NCBI GenBank assembly: GCA_032622095.1
Contig: CP136065.1
Location: 148,679,577-148,743,576, forward strand
Source: Siphonodentalium dalli
Taxonomy: Eukaryota > Mollusca > Scaphopoda > Gadilida > Siphonodentaliidae
Direction: 5' to 3'
DNA: 64,000 nt
Translations under genes and position numbers: made by a program
Shown here: positions 24,100 to 34,740 of the stretch, piece after piece
Numbering within the stretch: the stretch's first letter is position 1
Layout of the letters: each line of letters opens with the position of its first letter
The notes under the pieces: model-generated
Seen by the model: only the letters and a program-made list of their open reading frames with translations
Told to the model about the DNA's origin: nothing
Database searches by the model: none

Positions 24100-24799
24100 T
24101 CTATTATATATTTTGGAAGATCTGTCTGTCTGTGTGTCTGTCTGTGTGTTCGCGATGGACTCGAAAACAGCCGAGCCGATTTCGATGAAACTTGGTATGT
24201 GGGGGTGTTTTCGGCCGGGGACTGGCATAGGCCTATTAATTTTCCCGTTCGACGTGACCTTGACCTTGAAATCGGGTAATTTCAAGGTCAAACGCACAAA
24301 TATCAAGGGATTTCGATGAAACTTGGTATGTGGTGGAACTTTCGGCCGGGGAGTGGCATAGGCCTATTAATTTGCCCGTGCGACTTGACCTTGACATCGG
24401 GTCATTTCAAGGTCAAACGCCCGAATATCACGGGATTTCGATGAAACTTGGTATGTGGGGGTACTTTCCTATGGGGAGTCTCATAAGCATATTCATTTGC
24501 CCGTGTGACGTGACCTTGACCTTGAAATCGGGTCAATTCAAGGTCAAATCGCCAATTTTGATGGGATTTCGCCGAAATTTTATACATAGGTTTACTTTTG
24601 TCCACTGAGTGTTTTGGATGGGTCAAATCGTGACCCCCCGACCTGACCTTGACCTTCAAAATGATCAATTCAATGTCATATCAGGTAAAACCGGATGGAT
24701 TTCGACGGGCACGTTTGTCGGGTACTTTTGTCCGGGCAGTGTTTTGGACTGGTCAAATCGTGACCCCACTTGACCTTCAAAATGGACAATTCAAGGTCA
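23784..24799. promoter_or_regulatory. Cluster of TCAAGGTCA (NR5A/ERR-type) half-sites in Helitrons 3 and 4
   Basis: The nonamer TCAAGGTCA, or its complement TGACCTTGA, begins at 23784, 23805, 23909, 23935, 24035, 24061, 24255, 24261, 24282, 24386, 24407, 24511, 24517, 24538, 24644 and 24791. That is sixteen sites in about 1 kb. This is the extended half-site bound by monomeric nuclear receptors of the SF-1/NR5A and ERR groups. Whether it is bound in this animal is unknown. The sites may instead be structural repeats of the element. Confidence 0.6.
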
Positions 24800-24829
24800 A
24801 AGCCCGGACGAAGTCGGGTCACCTTCTAG
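24100..24829 (+). mobile_element. Helitron 4 of the array
   Basis: The left end TCTATTATATATTTTGGAAG is immediately after the CTAG of Helitron 3. The right end has the hairpin CCCGGAC-GAA-GTCGGG and CTAG at 24826-24829, followed by T. The interior is made of several degenerate ~130-bp blocks (GGGATTTCGATGAAACTTGG...GTGACCTTGACCTTGAA...TTCAAGGTCAAA). Length 730 bp, no coding capacity. Confidence 0.85.
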
Positions 24830-25294
24830 TATTATATATATCTTAAGTCTATACCACTTTTAACTGAAATTTTAGGCAATCTCACACGACTTCCCCGTTG
24901 AGGAAATTTTGGGCTGAGATTTGTTAGAATGTACCGCCAACCTCTCCCAACCCCACCCACCATGCCAGGTTTATTTCTGATAAACTTCTTGAAATGTGTG
25001 TCTCTCTCTGGTGTGATTCTTTTGGTGTGCCCATTATTTAGTAAAGGTGATTTTTTCACTAAATAACAGGAATACTAGAGTTATATTTCTTTGAAAAACT
25101 AAAAACATTGGGCGACTATGGGGAAATCATATGATATTGCCGAATTTTATAGTATCCACCCACACATTAATGGGGGGTGGGGAGGAATGGTGCATATCCA
25201 TGTAGTGCACGCAGATAGATGTACACTTAGCCTGTCAGCAAGCCAGACCTAAATAGGTGTGAGAACAGTCTACTATACCGGGTGATGGAAGCAC
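24830..25294. other. Unannotated sequence
   Basis: No gene was recognised. The minus ORF 24832-25059 lacks features. Confidence 0.4.
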
Positions 25295-25549
25295 TTAACC
25301 CTTCCATGGCTGGGGCTTTCAGAAATTTTGCGAAAACCCTGTGCCAATGCATTCTCTTATATATGCTAGTCTCCCATTGGGAGCCTCATATATATATAAG
25401 AGAATACATTGGCCTAACAATATTTACCTTGACCTTGTAAGCCAGTGCATTCTCTTATATAGGGAGCCTCACATATATAAGAGAATATAATGGTGCAGCA
25501 CAGGATCTTTAATACTGCACCAGCACAGCTCCCATCGTGAAATGGTTAA
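25295..25549. mobile_element. Family C MITE, opposite orientation to the 12.3-kb copy
   Basis: TTAACCCTTCCATGGCTGGG ... CCCATCGTGAAATGGTTAA, with TTAA at 25295 and 25546. The interior contains ATGCTAGTCTCCCATTGGGA and ATATATAAGAGAATACATTG. The copy is otherwise intact. Confidence 0.85.
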
Positions 25550-28500
25550 AATGTAAGGGCAAGGGGCACAATCATCAGTAGGGGAATTTCCCCCCAATGT
25601 ATTTGACAAGTATTACTTGTCTTTTATGCAGTCATGCATCAGTTTAGTGCAATACTACTTCAAGAGGCATTTCCAATGAAAGTGTTAAAAACTAAAGACT
25701 AAATCCTATACCGTGATTGGTCAGCTGACAATTGTCTCATAGGTTTCATATCCAAATAAAACACACCATAACATCAACGTTGCATCTTGTTGACCTAGAT
25801 TCCAACAGTGGTAGATATAATAACTGGATGTGTTATTTTAAGTGCATGCAGCCATAGACTTAAAAAAAACACTCAAACTACAATATACATTCATTTCTTA
25901 AATGAACCTCACTTTGCTTTTAACATATTTCATTTGATGAGCATTAATATATATTGATAAAACAGAAATTCACCATGTTGAATTACATCTAATGTACACT
26001 AATCTTCTTTGAACCAGAGTTTCATTTATTCACATTGTTTGGCAACCTAGAGATATTGAGTTTAGATAGGAGTTTAGAAGTTTGAATTGTGCAGCATTCG
26101 GCTGACATGGACAAGTAAACATTGCAGTATGGCTTGACATTGTGCAGTAAGCCAGACATTTGATTGAATGTAAATGTTTGGGCAAAAGGCTCCTGATTAA
26201 TATCCCAAAGGAAATTACAGAGCCAGACGGATTTAACCCTACTCGGTGTGAAAAGGTAGCAGCTCCCTCAAGAGTGTTCTGTCTAGACATCTTTTAGCTC
26301 AATTAGTTGAATATGTATAATGGAGAATGATCACGTAGACAGTGGATTAAATAGTTTACATTGCCCTTGTCAGATAAGTGCCAAAATCAATGGGTAAAGA
26401 CAATTTCTACATATCCAAATACCACACCCCGAATAACACATTTGACTAAATATTTTTAATTTGCCATCTTCTGCTCACTTGAAACATTGAGAGATGTGAT
26501 CTGATAATACTGTTGAACTATTGTCATATAGTTAAATAATAAGCTGTCAATTCATGGAATTCAAAAAAACAATTGGTTGTCACACATTTTGCCATTTATA
26601 ATAAGGATATTTCTCGATAACCTAAATTGCTTGATTACTTTCCGCTACAGAAATGCCAGCATCAAGTGATATGACCATGCCTATATATCGCATGCCTAAA
26701 AATGTACATGAAAACTATTTGATACTTTTTACAATTAAAAGGGAATTTCGATGTTGCATCAGAATTCCGTCCGGTCTGACTGCCCTGCCATTAACCGTAC
26801 TTCTAACTAACCCTCAGTGCACAAGTACCAAGAGAAATCAACGAGAGTCATGCTAACATTTGCAAAAAAATAAAATTTTAAAACTAATGACTCAGTATTA
26901 CAGCTGACATATAAAAACAAGTTATTTCTTAAATAACATATTGAGATATGCTATCTTGTTAGATAAGAATTTTCTACCAATTTATTTAATAAAATGCCAA
27001 ATTTGAGAAGACCTTATATGTCATATTCAAGCCTACATTGTATTTGATGTTTTCATAGAGGTTTATAACAATTGCTGAAGTGTGAGAAAAAATGTAGATG
27101 GTCTCTGTTGATGGGGGGGGGGGGGGGGTCCACCTGAAATTCCAACTGCCCCCTCTCATCGAACCACACCAAAATTCCAATGCACATCTGCACACATCAC
27201 CATTAACTTGGAATTTTCCAACTGTTACCTCAAGATTTCCAACTGTTGTAAATATTCAAAGCAGATTCAAAGAAGTTGTTCCAAAAATTTGATAAAAAAT
27301 ATATTTTTTTTTACTGTTTGTCTAAAAACATATTTCACACTATTATTAATTACAAGATGGAAATTAAAATAAACTTATTAATTCTAGTTGGAATTCTCCA
27401 ACTGATGGTATATGTTAGGCATGAAATTTTCAAATGTTGGAAATTTTGACCAAATTTGGATAAGGTGAGGCGGGGGTGAGAAATCCTGTTTTGATCAACA
27501 AAATCCCATGTCACCATGTCAACTTCTAGGCTTTAATATCCCTTTAAGCTTATGACATTGACCTCAAATTAGAATTAGCAAATAGTAGATCCACTACCAT
27601 GTTTCTTTAATTACTCCCATCATGCTCCATGAACCGCCACCTCAGAAGATATTTTTTTTTGGTATAAATGTATAAATTTACAAGATAATTTTTATCTTGA
27701 GATATCAGGGACAACATCATCACCATTAGAGCTTCTATACTCCTTGGTCTACATATTTAATTTGACAGTTAATTTATAAGCTTGTAATTTATTTGTCCCA
27801 GTCATGTTATGTGCCGGTGGCTATATATGAACTTGCAAACTACATAAATCGGTCATGTGAGTATGTCATTCATCCATGAAGATTTGTTTATGGCCCAGTA
27901 AATATCTATACACTGTTTACACGGAAAGCATTGGTTTGTACCACTTGCAGAAACTATAACAACTATGGTACAAATTAATGTATTCATCTTATTCATTTTC
28001 ACATTCACTGAATACACTTTAATGTTTGTAGTTCATTTGAGCAATATTTTCAATCGCTCTCTTAACAGTCTACTGTATCATTCTAGAATATTTATAATTT
28101 TAGTAAAGGGGTTGACAGATGCATCCTAGGCCAGGGGTGACAGATGCATACTTGGTCTGGGGGGGGGGTGTTGTGGAAGGGATTTGAACTTCCAGAAATT
28201 TGTATCCTGTTTAAACAGTTGTGAACATAAATGCATTATGCTACTACTGGTATAAAACTGTATCATCAGGCACATGCAAGGATCATGCCCATATTAAACC
28301 TTCCAAGTTGATAAATTTATCTCTGGGGTCGACTGTCCAATAGTTCTTTTTCCATTGTTATTTCATATTATTTCTTGCCATTCTGTGAAAATTGGGGAAA
28401 ATTTGTGCCACCCCCCCCCTCCTTTGTTAGACACTGTTCATACATTCTACACTATGACTGTCCCACTGGGAGTGAGAGGATTCAGACCCACATCTTAATC

Positions 28501-28654
28501 ATATAGTTTTGACACATGCTTATTGCTGGTTCCCATTTGAGCTGATCTATAATCAATTAACCTGTTAATTGTTATATGTTGCTGGCTATGTGACAATCAA
28601 AACAAAACACTGATACAATCTAAATACAGCTGGGCATAGCATAGAGTCTGTGAG
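25550..28654. other. Unannotated 3.1-kb stretch
   Basis: It contains a G tract at about 27113-27128 and a block with repeated TTCCAACTG phrases (27130-27430) related to the array at 50.1-51.0 kb. It also has poly-G/poly-C runs at 28158-28167 and 28411-28420. Short ORFs (26030-26290 minus, 26653-26856 plus) have no domain that I recognise. Confidence 0.45.
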
Positions 28655-28679
28655 CTATGGAATCCTATTACGGCCACTT

Positions 28680-29030
28680 GCTAATGGCGCTTTCGGCGCA
28701 TCGCGCCAAAAGCGACAAAAAGTGCGCCATTAGTAACGCGCCGAAAGCGACAAAAAGTGCGCCGTAACGGCGCACTATTTGTCGCTTTCGGCGCGGTGCG
28801 CCGAAAGCGACAAAATGTGCGCCATTAGCGTTATTTCGGCGCTATGCGCCGAAAGCGACAAAAAGTGCGCCATTAGCGCATTCGGCGCGGTGCGCCATTA
28901 GTGCATTCGGCGCGGTGCGCCATTAGAGCATTTGGCGCGGTGCGCCATTAGCGCATTCGGCGCGGTGCGCCATTAGCGTGGTGCGCCGAAAGCGACAAAA
29001 TATGCGCCATTAGCGCATGTACAATTAAGT
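28680..29030 (+). repeat. GC-rich tandem repeats of the left fold-back arm
   Basis: Two alternating short motifs, GCGCCGAAAGCGACAAAA(A) and GCGCCATTAGCGCATTCGGC, are repeated about 6-7 times each. The G+C content is far above that of the surrounding DNA. Confidence 0.9.
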
Positions 29031-29694
29031 ATGTGATCACACCAGCAGGGGTGCCGGAAGAGGGGGGCAGAGGGGGCAGCTGATCCCCTGCCCTTGACCA
29101 AGGGGGCAGGACTTGCCCTTTTTCTGGAGACAGAAAATGCTGTGTTTAATCTCGTGTTTTTATAGCAAAATGTGACTTTTTTGGTCCAAATACCACCAAT
29201 TTCACAAGGAATATTAATTTTTCTGTCAGTGTCACGGCATTGGTCGTTACATGAATAACTTATAAATTGACTACTTTTAATTAGACTACCCCTGGTATGG
29301 AAAACTGTGACTGTTATAGCCCGATGTGTGATTTAGTTTACTGACACCCACATCTGGGATTTACTGCCCACAGGGAGATAAAAGAATGACTAGAGTGATT
29401 AACGGGCATGGTATGGGATTTGATACAATGTTTATGTTTTGAAGTGAGAAATAACTCGAAGATGCCCGTTATTTCGTTAAATATTACTTTTACGAAATAA
29501 CCGGCATTTTAAGATTTACACCACAACTTCGCAAAACGTATAAGAAATGATAAACTGAGGGTGGGTGGGCTTGGGGAAGGAGGATGGCACTGTACAAAAG
29601 ACAGCACACAAAAAAAACACTTGTCCTATTCAATCCCAGATGCCCCCTCTGCCCCCCTCTTCCGGCACCCCTGCCGGTGTGATCACATACTTAA

Positions 29695-30030
29695 TTGTAC
29701 ATGCGCTAATGGCGCATATTTTGTCGCTTTCGGCGCACCACGCTAATGGCGCAACGCGCCGAATACGCTAATGGTGCACCGCACCGAATGCGCTAATGGC
29801 GCACCGCGCCGAATGCACTAATGGCGCACCGCGCCGAATGCGCTAATGGCGCACTTTTTGTCGCTTTCGGCGCATCGCGCCGAAAGCGACAAAAAGTGCG
29901 CCGTATCGGCGCATCGCGCCGAAAGCCACAAAAAGGCGGTGCGCCGAAACAACGCTAATGGCGCACATTTTGTCGCTTTCGGCGCGTGCGAAAGCGACAA
30001 AAAGTGCGCCGAAAGCGCCATTAGCAAGTG
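29695..30030 (-). repeat. GC-rich tandem repeats of the right fold-back arm
   Basis: This is the inverted counterpart of the left-arm array, with small indels between arms. ORFs at 29818-30093 (minus) and 29846-30037 (plus) are translations of these tandem units. Confidence 0.9.
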
Positions 30031-30054
30031 GCCGTAATAGGATTCCATAGTGAG

Positions 30055-31200
30055 CAGTACCTTAGAGGGCAAAAGGGGCAGCCTAGCCCCCATCCCATTC
30101 GCTGCTGCTGCACTCCAGCTTCAAGATCTCTGGGCACCTATAGATTTACCAGAGAAACAAATTACTCTTTTATCAAGGAGTCATTGTTTTTGCTAAAAGA
30201 TTTGGTTCTTGATTCATACTGTTATAAAATGACCTAGATATCATATTCATATCAGCATTGGCATTAATTTACCAGAAGTTTGATTATGGCCTTTTATCAG
30301 CTTGATCAAAAGCAATTAATGTAGTAGACAGAAGCATCTGTTAGGAAATTAAATTGACAACAAATGATGTTTGCGTGTTCACATCTTTCTTGCATTATTT
30401 ATGTTGTCTTGACTATATCATGGGGTGCTTATTGAATGCCAAAATGGATGTAAGCATTGAGAACGTGAATAACCTTGGCATCATTGAAATTGCTTGTCAT
30501 TGTGTTTTGTGACAATAATATTTTATTAAATGCAGAATAAGTTGTGCACACAAAGTTGACTTAGGTTGTGTGGTCTTAAATATATCTGGCTGATGAATCG
30601 GGGCAATTAATATCTGTCATCATGCATAATCATCCTCAAATTTTACCTTTCTTATTCTCAGTGATTTAAAATTGTTCATACCATGAATTTGTCATCAAGG
30701 ACACCAGACCAATAGAAGGGGGCCAGATGCAAGGACCAGCCTTGAGGCCAACTTGGGAGATTTATTCTCCCTAAAATGTTCCACTTCTTCCTATTTTTTT
30801 CCCAGGTGAAGTGACTTCTCTAATATACCAGTATGCATATTTGTCCACACAGCACATTTAAAGTTTATTTACTCAGATTATAATTGTGTTGTTACTCACT
30901 ACATATTTGTTTTATAAATGGGCTTATTGGAACATAGAAGGGTGATGTTGGAGGTGTATATTGAACTTCTCCCCAATAACAGTTCACATCTCCAAAATAA
31001 CCATAAAGGGAAAAGTGACTTATATTACCATTGAAACCTCTAGGCTGAACTCTGGCCAGATGGGACAGCTTCCCCTCCTGCATGCAATTCATCATGGGAG
31101 GAGAGGGTCAAAGGGGACAGACAAAGCCCTTGCAGGATCACCAAATGGCTGAAAAAGTCCCAAAATGTGACGGGAAAGAGAACCTTTGAATTGAAATAAA
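30055..31200. other. Unannotated sequence
   Basis: No gene or element end was recognised. Short overlapping ORFs at 30892-31152 show no domain. Confidence 0.4.
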
Positions 31201-31462
31201 TTAACCCTTTCTAACCTAAATACTCATTGATGAGTAGTTATCCCTTAGGAAATGTTCAGATATTAAATTCAACAAATGGTCTTTTGTTGAACTTTAATAT
31301 TATCTGAACATTTCCCTCCTATAAATAGGACTTCTTCTGCACTTTTATTATCTGTTGTCTGCTTATTTTTCCTGAACACCCCTACAGATGGATAATAGAT
31401 CATTCCAATGTATGCATTTATAACTGGGCGGGATCGAGTATCCATTTAGTATATAAAGGGTT
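31201..31462. mobile_element. Family B MITE, complete with TTAA at both ends
   Basis: TTAACCCTTTCTAACCTAAA at 31201 and CATTTAGTATATAAAGGGTTAA ending at 31462. The 262-bp element has internal inverted motifs TCAACAAATGGTCTTTTGTTGA. TTAA duplication and CCC/GGG ends fit a non-autonomous piggyBac-superfamily element. Confidence 0.85.
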
Positions 31463-32800
31463 AATTCAGGCAGTTCATCATTAACTTGATTCTGGTAAAT
31501 TTATTAAAAATTCAGTTTTGCTAACATTTTTTTTCTAATGGTTATTTTTTTTTTGGTCGTGCTAGCCTTCCGAATCTAAATGGTACTTTTTTCTTTTTTT
31601 TTAAAGCTGCCCCCTTTCCCTTGGATTCTTCCTGCACCCTGGGTTATCATTATCAATATATCACTTTCTTTCATGTTCTCATCTGTTCATTCATATAAAT
31701 GAGCTTTATATTACCTATTGACAGAATGAGCTGGAGATTTTAAATCTACCTGATAACTCCCATTGATCTCTATGAAGCCTTGTCGTTGGTTGCACCAAGA
31801 ATCTTATCTCATATATCGATAGAGAGCTTCCTATACCTGCGAATCAATTGCTCTACCACGGGGGTTGTGTTTGTGCGTATTACTCTCAATTTCCGTTACA
31901 TCCCATATTAGGGATATCGATAGACATGTAAATGGTGGAGTTAATATTGATTAAAATACGGCAGTGTCACGCCATGACCCATTTATATACATATACCTGC
32001 CTACCTATTTTGTGGAATAATAATCTAGATGGTGCCAGTCACAGATATGGATTGTTGATTATTGGGTGTATTAGGAACCATCCTATATATTTAGGGTTGA
32101 GTTAAATCATTGATCGTTCAAACTGTGCTGTATTTAAGCTTTATTCCCCTGAGGTAGCATATAACACAATTTCTAGCAGTTTTAGCTACATGGAGGAAGA
32201 GAGTATACTGCTCCAAATCTATGCTGAGCTGTTTTCCAAGCAATAACCCATGAGTCAGTTCTTTTAAATTACACAGAAATGTTTTTTCAGAATGTTTGTC
32301 TAGCTCTCTACTTCTAATTATTTGTTTGTGATATCAGTCATCCAGTTACACGTCTTGAATTGTATCTACCAGCTATCTAAAAACTTTTTACTGAAATCAA
32401 AATTTTTAGCCCCAAGGTGAACCATGATAGTGAAATTAATTAAATCATTTATTTCATTTACATCTTGTATGAGAATCAATGAGACACATGTATATTATTT
32501 ATTTGATGAATGATCCCGGATAAATACAGCTGTCATGTTTGTTTTCTAACTCAAAAATCATTCGTTCTTTGTAAAGTAAAGTAGTATTTTTAGTGGTTAG
32601 CTTATAGTCTTTTCAACTGGAAAATATAGCTAGAAGAGTGTCACTAATTGTCATATTACAGTGATCACTGATCTGCGAGATTCAACAGATTCAAAACATG
32701 TTACAAATATCATACCTGAGCACACATCGTGAGAATTATCTCTGTCTTATTTATTGAATACTTATTTACATCACGTTAAGTCTTTTAATTGAGGTTAAAT
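31463..32800. other. Unannotated AT-rich sequence
   Basis: A weakly tRNA-like stretch lies at 31790-31865 (rejected as a gene). No ORF of interest. Confidence 0.4.
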
Positions 32801-32811
32801 GCTAGTTAATT

Positions 32812-33872
32812 TTAGTCGAGTATTTCAAAAACTCGACTTATGGTTTGACGAGGGACGGTTGGCGGGCGGGCGGGCGGACCTAAAGAATGCCTTATAACTT
32901 TGACATTTGTGAACGGATTTGGTATGTGAGTTGCTCCCAATGACTATTTACTGCCTGTAGAAAATGGGTCACGTCCGATCTTTTTGACAAGAGTTATCCA
33001 TCTTTGATGACTTTTTTTTAAGTTGTTCACTGTTAGCGCGATAACTAACGCAAATATTAACCAATTTCAACAATATTCGGTATATGAGACTCTTGCAACA
33101 ATATCTCGGACAGGTTCGAAAACCAGGTTTGTCCGAATTTTTTTTCCAGAGTTATGGGTCTTTGTTTGTCTATTTTTAGCAATTTTATCACCGTTAGCAC
33201 GATAACTCGATGAAATATTAACCGATTTCAACAATATTTGGTATATGAGTCTCCTGCAACAATATCTCGGACGAGTTCGTAAACCAGGATTGCCGAATTT
33301 TTTTTGGCGGAGTTATGGGTCTTAGTTTATCTATTTTTAGCAATTTTATCACCGTTAGCGCGATAACTCGATGAAATATTAACCGATTTCAACAATATTT
33401 GATATATGAGTCTCCTGCAACAATATCTCGGACGAGTTCGAAAACCAGGTTTGTCCGAATTTTTATCGCAGAGTTATGGGTCTTAGTTTGTCTATTTTTA
33501 GCAATGTTATCACCGTTAGCACGATAACTCAATGAAATATTAACCGATTTAAACAATATTGGGTATATGAGTCTCTTGCAACAATATCTCGGACGAGTTC
33601 GAAAATCTGGTTTGTCCAAATTTTTTTTCCTGAGTTATGGGTCTTAGTTTGTCTATTTTAATAACAATTTTATCACCGTTTGTGTGATCACTCAATGAAA
33701 TATTAATGGATTCAATTGATATTTGGTATATAGGTCTATTGCAATAATATACCACCGTCCCGACTTTTTTTCCCGGAGTTGTGCACCTTATTGGCAGAAG
33801 TTTGGTTCGACTGCCAAAAAACTCGACAAAAGCATCTTTGATGCGTACCCCTTGTTTATAACTTAATCTCAT
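32812..33872 (+). mobile_element. Element with 161-bp tandem repeats and AAAACTCGAC at both ends
   Basis: The left border has the palindrome AGTCGAG-TATTTCAAAAA-CTCGACT (32815-32839). The right border has AAAAAACTCGACAAAAGCAT and the hairpin GCATC-TTT-GATGC (33832-33844). Between them are about five tandem units of 161-163 bp, with GTTAGCGCGATAACT-type anchors at 33032, 33193, 33354, 33515 and 33678. Short inverted terminal motif, internal minisatellite and 3' hairpin resemble the DINE-1/Helentron layout, but I cannot define exact ends. The 167-aa minus ORF crossing it is an artefact. Confidence 0.6.
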
Positions 33873-33882
33873 ATATTTTTTA

Positions 33883-33996
33883 AAGGGACGCAAGGCCTTC
33901 GAAGTGGTTTCATGCAAAATAACATAAAAATCTGTAAAACAACTGCATGTTATCATCATCAAGTACATAAAGAATACATTGATTTTGTTCTTATTA
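33883..33996. repeat. Interspersed repeat G, interrupted by a family C MITE
   Basis: TAAAGGGAC...AAGTGGTTTCATGCAAAATA...ATCAAGTACA...GATTTTGTTCTTATTAT matches 55872-56000. Its continuity is broken by the TTAA insertion at 33997. Confidence 0.65.
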
Positions 33997-34740
33997 TTAA
34001 CCCTTTCATGACCATGTGCTGGTGCAGCATTAAGGATCCTGTGCCAGTGCATTATCTAATTTATATTTTGGGACCTCTGTTTGTTTGTCTGTTAGCTATG
34101 GCCGGGAAAACTGCCGGACGGATTGAGCCCAAACTTCCTATCTAATGGTAAAATCCTAGATTGAGTGTCATCGCACCGCTTCTGAGAACGTTCGAGCACT
34201 CAATCTCCAATCATCCGCCACCGCAATGGGAATTCATGGGTCAATCGCGTGATAGTTAAAGAGCGTTCGTATCCGCAGTGTCGTTGATAAAGAGCGTGTA
34301 TGTGTCCAGACATGAGCGTGTTGTGTGATTCTTAAGTCTGTGTTCGTACTTAGGGGTTCCTGGGAATGGGGGAGATTTTCATCGGGTCAGTTTTTCCGCT
34401 CGAGGTGACCTTCACCTTGAAACGGGTACCCACAAATGATCTAATATATATTTTGGGACTTCTGTCTGTTTTTGTTTGTCTGTTAGCTATGGCCGGGAAA
34501 ACTGCTGGACGGATTTCGACGAAATTTGATACCTACAGGTAATTTTTTCCGGGGAGTGTTTTGGACGGGTCAAATAGTGACTCCGACCTGACCTTGACCT
34601 TCAAATTGGTCAATTCAAGGTCAAAGCCCGGACGAAGTCGGGTCACCTGCTAGTCTTATATATGTGAGACTCGCATATATAAGAGAATGCATTGACACAG
34701 GGTTTTCGCTAAATTTCAGGAAGTTCCAATCACCAATGAC
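33997..34740. mobile_element. Family C MITE split by a Helitron
   Basis: The left part 33997-34054 (TTAACCCTTTCATGACCATG...CAGTGCATTA) and right part 34654-34740 (TCTTATATATGTGAGACTC...CAGGGTTTTCGCTAAATTTC) join seamlessly if 34055-34653 is removed. This gives an empty-site sequence as in other copies, and so defines the Helitron boundaries independently. Confidence 0.85.
34055..34653 (+). mobile_element. Chimeric non-autonomous Helitron with two 5' ends
   Basis: It is inserted between A and T of a family C MITE. The left end is TCTAATTTATATTTTGGGAC. A second complete left end, TCTAATATATATTTTGGGAC, is at 34440. There is a single right end with the hairpin CCCGGAC-GAA-GTCGGG and CTAG at 34650-34653. 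The first part resembles Helitron 1 at 21658. The second resembles the right part of Helitrons 3 and 4 and carries TGACCTTGA (34589) and TCAAGGTCA (34615). Confidence 0.9.

Larger units (their letters stand above)
28655..30050. mobile_element. 1.4-kb fold-back element with ~430-bp inverted arms
   Basis: The left arm starts CTATGGAATCCTATTACGGC at 28655, and the right arm ends with its exact complement at 30050. TGAG lies on both flanks (28651-28654 and 30051-30054), a possible 4-bp target duplication. The arms are made of short GC-rich tandem units (GCGCCGAAAGCGACAAAA, GTGCGCCATTAGCGCATTCG). They continue inward through GTACAATTAAGTATGTGATC to about 29085 and from about 29637. The ~550-bp centre has no credible ORF. 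The architecture is that of fold-back (FB-like) transposons. Long-arm palindromes like this usually mobilise in trans, and the source is not visible here. Confidence 0.85.

Noticed and set aside
22906-24668. Cluster of overlapping 60-120-codon ORFs on both strands
   Set aside because: All are translations of the 122-bp units and TGACCTTGA blocks of Helitrons 3 and 4. They repeat the same phrases in several frames and have no start or splice context.
24826-24860. A fifth Helitron start after the last CTAG (TATTATATATATC)
   Set aside because: It lacks the leading TC and any downstream Helitron body; likely the T-rich target sequence.
28680-29030. E2F-like TTTGGCGC sites in the fold-back arms
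   Set aside because: Only one or two strict matches among many GCGCCGAAA units, so motif content is explained by the tandem repeat.
29561-30093. ORFs over the fold-back right arm
   Set aside because: The repeated phrase in the translation (a unit with HFLSLSA-type repeats) comes from the GC-rich tandem units.
31790-31865. tRNA-like GTGGTAGAGCAATTG phrase on the minus strand
   Set aside because: The A-box-like part is fair, but no B box follows and the arms do not pair; probably chance or a SINE relic.
33549-34052. 167-codon minus-strand ORF
   Set aside because: It runs through the 161-bp tandem array, repeat G and the edge of a family C MITE. Periodic similarity to neighbouring ORFs shows it is repeat translation, not a gene.
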